Assembly: GCA_037138855.1 (NCBI GenBank) | Contig: JBAXHO010000019.1 | Location: 1-33,386 of the forward strand | Direction of reading: 5' to 3' | Length of the DNA stretch: 33,386 nt | Source of the DNA: JBAXHO01 sp037138855 | GTDB taxonomy: Bacteria; Patescibacteriota; Dojkabacteria; B142; OLB20 | Shown here: piece by piece, positions 29,119 to 33,386 of the stretch | Layout: each line of letters begins with the position of its first letter | How positions within the stretch are numbered: position 1 is the first letter of the stretch | Program-made: the position numbers and the translations under genes | The notes under the pieces: model-generated | Told to the model about the DNA's origin: nothing | What the model saw: only the letters and a program-made list of their open reading frames with translations | The model's database searches: none

Positions 29119-31377
29119 TTATTCCGCTCCGTATGGTGATGCCGTATAAGCAGCCTCTTGTGTCACGATCCGTAATAATTCCTCTTTCCGGCTATTCACA
29201 AAATTACGAAATTCGGTGAAATTCTCCACGCCTAAATCAGCGAAAGTCCGCGCTGCATATCCTTTAAATTCATTGAGATAAAAAACCATGGAATTGGCTT
29301 TCTCCGAGTAATAAGTATATCCGGGTGTCCCCTCCACATTCATCGCCCGACCTGATGCCGAAATGCGTTTACTACGCATCGCCGGATAAAATGATTCGAT
29401 GATCATCGTAGCAGCGCTGGCACTACCGTGATAAGGCTGGCAGATTTTGCCGGATTTGTGCTGAAAGAAAACATCACCGGTTTCTATTGTTCCTTTGGTC
29501 AACTGCTGATTATAAAGAATACCATCAATCCCCAAAATCAATAAAGCACCCACCTGTGTACCGACACCACCTTCGACCATTACAGTCGTATGATTGAAAC
29601 GAGGATCAGAAACTACCGAGTAAACTTCTTCCAAAGTGGTAATTGCCATCCCGTTAGTCGCGCTAGTACATTGCCGGCCACCACCATGTCCGAAAATCAA
29701 AGCATCAGCTTTAATCTCTTCTGAAATTAATTCGAGAGCCTGTTTTTTCTCAGTAATTTGACCGACAAATATTTCAATTGTTTCACCATACTTCTGTCGT
29801 AAAGCCCTGGCAATCTGAGTAACTCGTGGATCGCTATTGATTGTATAAATCCGGAATAATTTGACTTCAGCTTCATTGACGAGCCGTTCGACATTTTTCA
29901 ATTCTTCGTCCAAATTTCCCGCCCCAATCGCTGCACCAATGTTTCGTTCCATTCGCATCAAGTCTTTCCCGCTAATGCCCAGTCGTGCCAGTGAGCTTTT
30001 CGCGGATTTAATAAGCGCAATCTGGTTATCGACCTCACCAGCAAAAATACTATTCCGAGTCACAAATACCGGTGAAAAATTAACAGCAGCTGTCGTAATT
30101 ACATCTCTCCAACCGGAAACAGGGGGCATCGAGCCAACTCCCAGGATACTTCTCGGATATTTTCCAATCAAATTATATAAACCCAATTCAGCATTTTTCG
30201 TCCGGCTGACATTTTTTGCTGCTGCCACTTTTTTATAACCAATTTCTTTCAAAGCCACAGCATGAGTTACCAATTTGTCTTCCTTTATACCCAGAAAGCG
30301 TTCAATCACCTTCGAACGACGATTGTGGCGCACCGGAAAATCAGCCTTACTTGCTTCCAATTGATCGACAATTTCATGAATTTGTTTATTTTGATTCTTG
30401 AGAAAAAAATCTGCCCGCTGCGCCAATGCCAAACTCCGCCGTTCCGGTCCCATTTGCCAAAGCAGTGGCGTACCATTTTTATGCATCATCAAATTATTAC
30501 GATCGACATCGCTCAAAATCAGCCCCAAACTCTTGGTTTTTTCATGCAAAGTATATCTTGTAAAATAGATATTGGTCTCACTAAGTACTGGATAATATTT
30601 GTCTGCAGTAAAATTATTATTCGGCTCGTTAAGTGAATTCACACATTCTAATGCATAAGCAAAATTGATCGCTTTTTCATCATTTAATTTTTCCCAGCTG
30701 ACCCGAGCTAGTTCCTGCTGATAAGGCTCATGCAGCATCAAGATCGGATTGGCTAACTGAAATGGATTGGCCAGTAAATCTTCCAAAGCCCTGGCACGCA
30801 TACTAAATTTATCTTTTTCACTCTCACTCATCTCGGCAAAAGTTTTTTCTTTACCCGTTTGACCATCAGGAATGACAAAATCATCAAAACCAAAGCCATT
30901 GGCTCCTCTAGGCTCGGGAGCAATTTTGCCTTCAATCTTGCCTTCTCTGATCTGCACTGCTTTACCGTCATACACAGCCAGCAAAACTCGACCAATCACA
31001 CGACGATCCTTACCCTTAAGCCATTCCGTACATAAAGATTTTTTGAAAAGCGGAGTAAGGAATTCCTTGATCAGCGGTCCGGGACGGCCATCCAAAGCCT
31101 GAATTTCCAGGGAAGTATCCTCGACAATAATTGGATTGAAATTATTTTTGCGCCAGGCATCTTTGGCCTTTTGCGTCACTACTTTCGTAGCATCTAGTGA
31201 TTGAATCTCATCCACTTCGACAGTTTCACCAATTACTTCAATATTTTTTAAAATTCTTTTAAACTCTTTTAATTTGTTGAGATTACCCGTCGCGAAAGTT
31301 AAATGAGTTAAATTCGCTCCCGGACTAGCGACATAGTTAATTGCCTCCGGCTCAGAAAAATGCAGTTTTCTTGGCAT
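29119..31377 (-). CDS. fusion: Ham1/ITPase pyrophosphatase + IMP dehydrogenase-like domain
   Basis: I start at ATG 31377 (752 residues; the frame is open to a GTG at 31407). Residues about 22-205 are a Ham1/ITPA-type inosine triphosphate pyrophosphatase: FATGNLNKLKEF, VEDTSLEIQALDGRPGPLIKEF, APEPRGANGFGFDDFVIPDG, TFAEMSESEKDKFSMRARAL. The closing Ser-His-Arg of the family is Ser-Met-Arg at 192-194. About 400-730 follows IMP dehydrogenase/GMP reductase: GHGGGRQCTSATNG with catalytic-position Cys570, VEGGVGTQVGALLILGIDGILYN, LTKGTIETGD, PYHGSASA, and a GYAARTF tail. CBS domains are absent; 205-400 is unassigned. Both activities touch inosine/xanthosine nucleotides. Confidence 0.85.
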   Translation of the reverse strand: MPRKLHFSEPEAINYVASPGANLTHLTFATGNLNKLKEFKRILKNIEVIGETVEVDEIQSLDATKVVTQKAKDAWRKNNFNPIIVEDTSLEIQALDGRPGPLIKEFLTPLFKKSLCTEWLKGKDRRVIGRVLLAVYDGKAVQIREGKIEGKIAPEPRGANGFGFDDFVIPDGQTGKEKTFAEMSESEKDKFSMRARALEDLLANPFQLANPILMLHEPYQQELARVSWEKLNDEKAINFAYALECVNSLNEPNNNFTADKYYPVLSETNIYFTRYTLHEKTKSLGLILSDVDRNNLMMHKNGTPLLWQMGPERRSLALAQRADFFLKNQNKQIHEIVDQLEASKADFPVRHNRRSKVIERFLGIKEDKLVTHAVALKEIGYKKVAAAKNVSRTKNAELGLYNLIGKYPRSILGVGSMPPVSGWRDVITTAAVNFSPVFVTRNSIFAGEVDNQIALIKSAKSSLARLGISGKDLMRMERNIGAAIGAGNLDEELKNVERLVNEAEVKLFRIYTINSDPRVTQIARALRQKYGETIEIFVGQITEKKQALELISEEIKADALIFGHGGGRQCTSATNGMAITTLEEVYSVVSDPRFNHTTVMVEGGVGTQVGALLILGIDGILYNQQLTKGTIETGDVFFQHKSGKICQPYHGSASAATMIIESFYPAMRSKRISASGRAMNVEGTPGYTYYSEKANSMVFYLNEFKGYAARTFADLGVENFTEFRNFVNSRKEELLRIVTQEAAYTASPYGAE

Positions 31378-31534
31378 GATAATATTAGTATGAATTAATG
31401 GTCTCACTCTCCAGACGCGTGTTTAGAAGGGCGATTTAATCGTTATATATCAGTTTGTTATATATAATGAGCAAGTGAAAATTATAACACTTGGAAGGCG
31501 AAATTCAAGAGGAAAAGAAGCGAAGTGGTTGATT

Positions 31535-31555
31535 GTAAATCGTATTTCGCATATC
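31535..31555. repeat. degenerate heptamers beyond the second AbiEii gene
   Basis: GTAAATC, GTATTTC, GCATATC in 7-nt register, about 25 nt past the AbiEii stop. It aligns with 21972-21992 apart from a 2-nt indel. Confidence 0.5.
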
Positions 31556-31579
31556 GGGAAAAAACATTAGTAAAGGACG

Positions 31580-32407
31580 TTAGGAATATGCTTTACGGTA
31601 TTTCTGATATAAACTCTGAAAATTATCACACCAAATCTTGATTGCCTGATAATTTTCAAAAAATGTTTTTAAATCAAGTAATAAATCTTCTGAAGAAATT
31701 TTTAATATTTTCTTATCAAGCATATTAAAAACATACACTATTGAATTTATTGGATTCGCAGCGAGCAGAACCTCCTGATTAGGAATTACACCACGCTCCA
31801 TATACCAAATCAAATCGTAATAATCACGGCCTTTTATTTTCACTCCAATATTCCCAATTACAAATGTCCGCTCTAAACAAGCTAAAATCTTACCTGACAT
31901 CAAAGTACTTAAAGGATAACTCGATATTACCAGTGGAGTATTCATCAGATTCTTCGTAAATAACTCATTCGTAAAAATTTTACCCGTAGTGATTTCAACT
32001 TTAATATGGATTTTTTCACTTTCCAAATTAGATAAACCAATTTCCTTTAGGATTGGAAACTTGAGAGTCAGCCTATTTACAGCAGCACTTTTTTGAATAG
32101 TAAAATCAACTGTTGTAAATTCCAGCTGCTTAAAATATAAAATAAGATAATTTCCTAATTTATATAAATCTACTGATCCACTTGAACTAAAGTCTAAATC
32201 TTCAGAAAATCTGTTTAAAGAATATAGCTTGCGTAGAGCAGTACCACCAATAAATATTAACTCCCGAAAATCTTCATTCAAATAGATACCAGCCAAGACA
32301 TAGTCCTGCAGGATTTCTTTAAGAATCACTCTGATCGTGTCTTCGTGAGTATTATTTTGCTTTAATTCTATTATCCGGTTTTTGAGTCGATTAATGATAA
32401 TATGCAT
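31580..32407 (-). CDS. abiEii: AbiEii-type nucleotidyltransferase toxin (second AbiE module)
   Basis: 275 residues. LIFIGGTALRKLYSLNRFSEDLDFSS gives motif I (Gly54-Gly55-Thr56) and metal Asp70/Asp72. IHIKVEITTGKIF is the acidic strand, and KGRDYYDLIWYME is the late conserved motif. It differs throughout from the first AbiEii outside these motifs, so the modules are not a recent duplication. It starts 17 nt inside the upstream abiEi-like gene. Function as for the family: NTP transfer with a growth-stopping effect, counteracted by its partner. Confidence 0.88.
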   Translation of the reverse strand: MHIIINRLKNRIIELKQNNTHEDTIRVILKEILQDYVLAGIYLNEDFRELIFIGGTALRKLYSLNRFSEDLDFSSSGSVDLYKLGNYLILYFKQLEFTTVDFTIQKSAAVNRLTLKFPILKEIGLSNLESEKIHIKVEITTGKIFTNELFTKNLMNTPLVISSYPLSTLMSGKILACLERTFVIGNIGVKIKGRDYYDLIWYMERGVIPNQEVLLAANPINSIVYVFNMLDKKILKISSEDLLLDLKTFFENYQAIKIWCDNFQSLYQKYRKAYS

Positions 32408-33044
32408 GTTTAATTAGATTATTAATTATAATTTTCATTTTCTCCTGAGGCTTACATAAATCTATATAGCTACTTAATTCTTGAAAGTCGCTCTGCTGAA
32501 AAGATTCCAAATTAAGACGCAAATCTTCCACCAAATTAATCCCTACTCTTTCAAACTGAATCTGACCGATTCGATAATAAATCCAGTCAAATAATGCTTT
32601 AGCCTTACTAGCTTCATAATATTCAAATTCTAGAAAAGTTTTCGCCTGATAACCTGTAAATAACTCAACAGCGATCTGATTGTAGCTAAAAATACCTATT
32701 TTATTAGTGATCAAGCTTCTTTTTTTGAGAGTCACCAGAGTAAATCCATAAGTCGCTTCACTTAGTATTTCATACTTTCTTAGCACATAATCCAGGCTAA
32801 GATATGCCGGCTGTTTAATAATACAAGCTAATACAGCTAAATATTCAGGATATCTTTTTAATTCCTGATATTGATCTGTAAAAATATAAATATCTCTTTT
32901 TAGTCGGATTAATTTTCCTGATTTTGCTAATTGTGAAAATCGGATTGTGATATTACCGGCAGTATCTTTCGGAAATAATGCAGCTGCGATCTGTCTATTG
33001 ATATACAAAAGATTTTTAAATTTTTTAAGCTCGATATACTTCAT
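32391..33044 (-). CDS. abiEi: AbiEi-like antitoxin / regulator (second AbiE module)
   Basis: 217 residues, shorter than the first copy. The N-terminal winged helix covers FSQLAKSGKLIRLKRDIYIFTDQY, and the body has EYLAVLACIIKQPAYLSLDYVLRKYEIL and TFLEFEYYEASKAKALFDWIYYR, the AbiEi pattern 'A...l.....YvS...AL...gl' and 'a..EKALlD..y'. It should repress its own operon. A TTGACA promoter bounded by perfect 10-bp inverted arms precedes it. The palindrome sequence is unrelated to that of the first module. Confidence 0.75.
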   Translation of the reverse strand: MKYIELKKFKNLLYINRQIAAALFPKDTAGNITIRFSQLAKSGKLIRLKRDIYIFTDQYQELKRYPEYLAVLACIIKQPAYLSLDYVLRKYEILSEATYGFTLVTLKKRSLITNKIGIFSYNQIAVELFTGYQAKTFLEFEYYEASKAKALFDWIYYRIGQIQFERVGINLVEDLRLNLESFQQSDFQELSSYIDLCKPQEKMKIIINNLIKHAYYH

Positions 33045-33094
33045 ATTGGTAAAGATAATAGCTATATATTATATATTTACTTTACCAATGTCAA
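33045..33094 (-). promoter_or_regulatory. second AbiE promoter TTGACA-17-TAATAT with wide inverted repeat
   Basis: Minus-strand -35 TTGACA is 33094-33089 and -10 TAATAT is 33071-33066. ATTGGTAAAG (33045-33054) and CTTTACCAAT (33080-33089) are perfect 10-bp arms 25 bp apart. One touches the -35 and the other abuts the start codon. The spacing of centres is 35 bp, so two dimers or a loop are possible. Confidence 0.7.
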
Positions 33095-33126
33095 GAAGAA
33101 ATAGTAGTAATCGCAGTTAATATTTT

Positions 33127-33386
33127 TTATGGCTCAATGCCAGGAACCGCTACTTCTTGATTTTTGAGAGAAGCTCCATCAGGGAGAATACACACTACAT
33201 CACCTGGGTTTACAGCATTAGGTTTAAGACCGCCATTTTGCATAGCAGCTACTACTTCATTCACTTGAGGACCTTGCAACCCCAACTCATTATTAAGTAC
33301 TCCAGACACTGTACCTCCAGCAGGTATTTCTGGGGATAATGGTAATTTCGCGTTGCTAATTTCGCTGAAAAGGTAATAGTGATGTA
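33127..33386 (-). CDS. 3' end of a gene leaving the window, LysM-like C-terminus
   Basis: The frame is open from the right edge to TAA at 33127-33129; the apparent GTG start at 33309 is only an internal codon. The visible 85 or so residues end in LSPEIPAGGTVSGVLNNELG...VNEVVAAMQNGGLKPNAVNPGDVVCILPDG. The order 'P.GgTvs..l......v..v......l....v.pGd.v.i.P' is that of a LysM domain, which binds peptidoglycan, but similarity is by pattern only. It lies upstream of the second AbiE module on the same strand. Confidence 0.5.
   Translation of the reverse strand, partial: HHYYLFSEISNAKLPLSPEIPAGGTVSGVLNNELGLQGPQVNEVVAAMQNGGLKPNAVNPGDVVCILPDGASLKNQEVAVPGIEP

Noticed and set aside
31378..31407. GTG start for the ITPase-IMPDH fusion
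   Set aside because: The ten extra residues match nothing in the family, and ATG 31377 carries the AATATTATC context shared with the ASCH gene.

Overview
The window looks like a chromosomal piece of an AT-rich bacterium with a small, streamlined genome. I favour the Candidate Phyla Radiation (Patescibacteria). The grounds are short, tightly packed genes, many single-domain proteins of general function, GLUG-type surface proteins with a class F-like sortase, several nucleotidyltransferase toxin-antitoxin modules, and an almost complete lack of Shine-Dalgarno sequences. TGA is used as an ordinary stop (for example at 1682, 2390 and the end of the surface protein), so lineages that read TGA as glycine are unlikely. 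The taxonomic placement is inference.

Left end (1-2460): a tRNA-Asn gene sits inside a 20-bp extended stem. It is followed by a 440-bp tandem array in which each unit starts with the tRNA 3' end and trailer, carries a small GIY-YIG nuclease ORF (intact, then nonsense-mutated, then truncated), and ends in strong hairpins. One hairpin interrupts a second tRNA-Asn-like fragment right after the anticodon-adjacent base. A worn 46-bp copy of the unit head reappears at 2413, beyond a flavin-type split-barrel protein and an M14-type carboxypeptidase/deacylase.

Middle left (2500-13050): mostly single genes. They are a DHH/DHHA2 phosphoesterase of the PPX1/prune type, a nucleotidyltransferase, a divergent TrmB-like regulator and APH-fold kinase pair, an MntA-HepT toxin-antitoxin pair, PQ-loop-like and other membrane proteins, a tRNA-binding OB-fold protein, an orphan ribbon-helix-helix protein, a sensor-like membrane protein with SurE, a P-loop kinase, an AEC transporter and an AAA_14/DUF4143 ATPase. 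Several promoters carry perfect palindromes over the -35/-10 region.

Middle (13060-19630): a minus-strand cell-surface operon. A 1591-residue secreted GLUG-repeat protein with a choice-of-anchor-U-like C-terminus ends in VPNTG plus five residues. It overlaps a class F-like sortase by 4 nt, and a Thr/Pro-rich membrane-anchored protein follows.

Right (19630-33386): a HAD phosphatase and divergent PfkB kinase, a pilin-like protein, an AbiEi/AbiEii pair, a MazG-like pyrophosphohydrolase, a membrane-anchored protein, a GT-C glycosyltransferase overlapping a PLP aminotransferase, an ASCH protein, a Ham1/ITPase fused to an IMP dehydrogenase-like domain, a second AbiE pair, and the C-terminal end of a gene leaving the window. 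Degenerate arrays with a 7-nt period lie in several spacers of this half, usually just beyond a stop codon.
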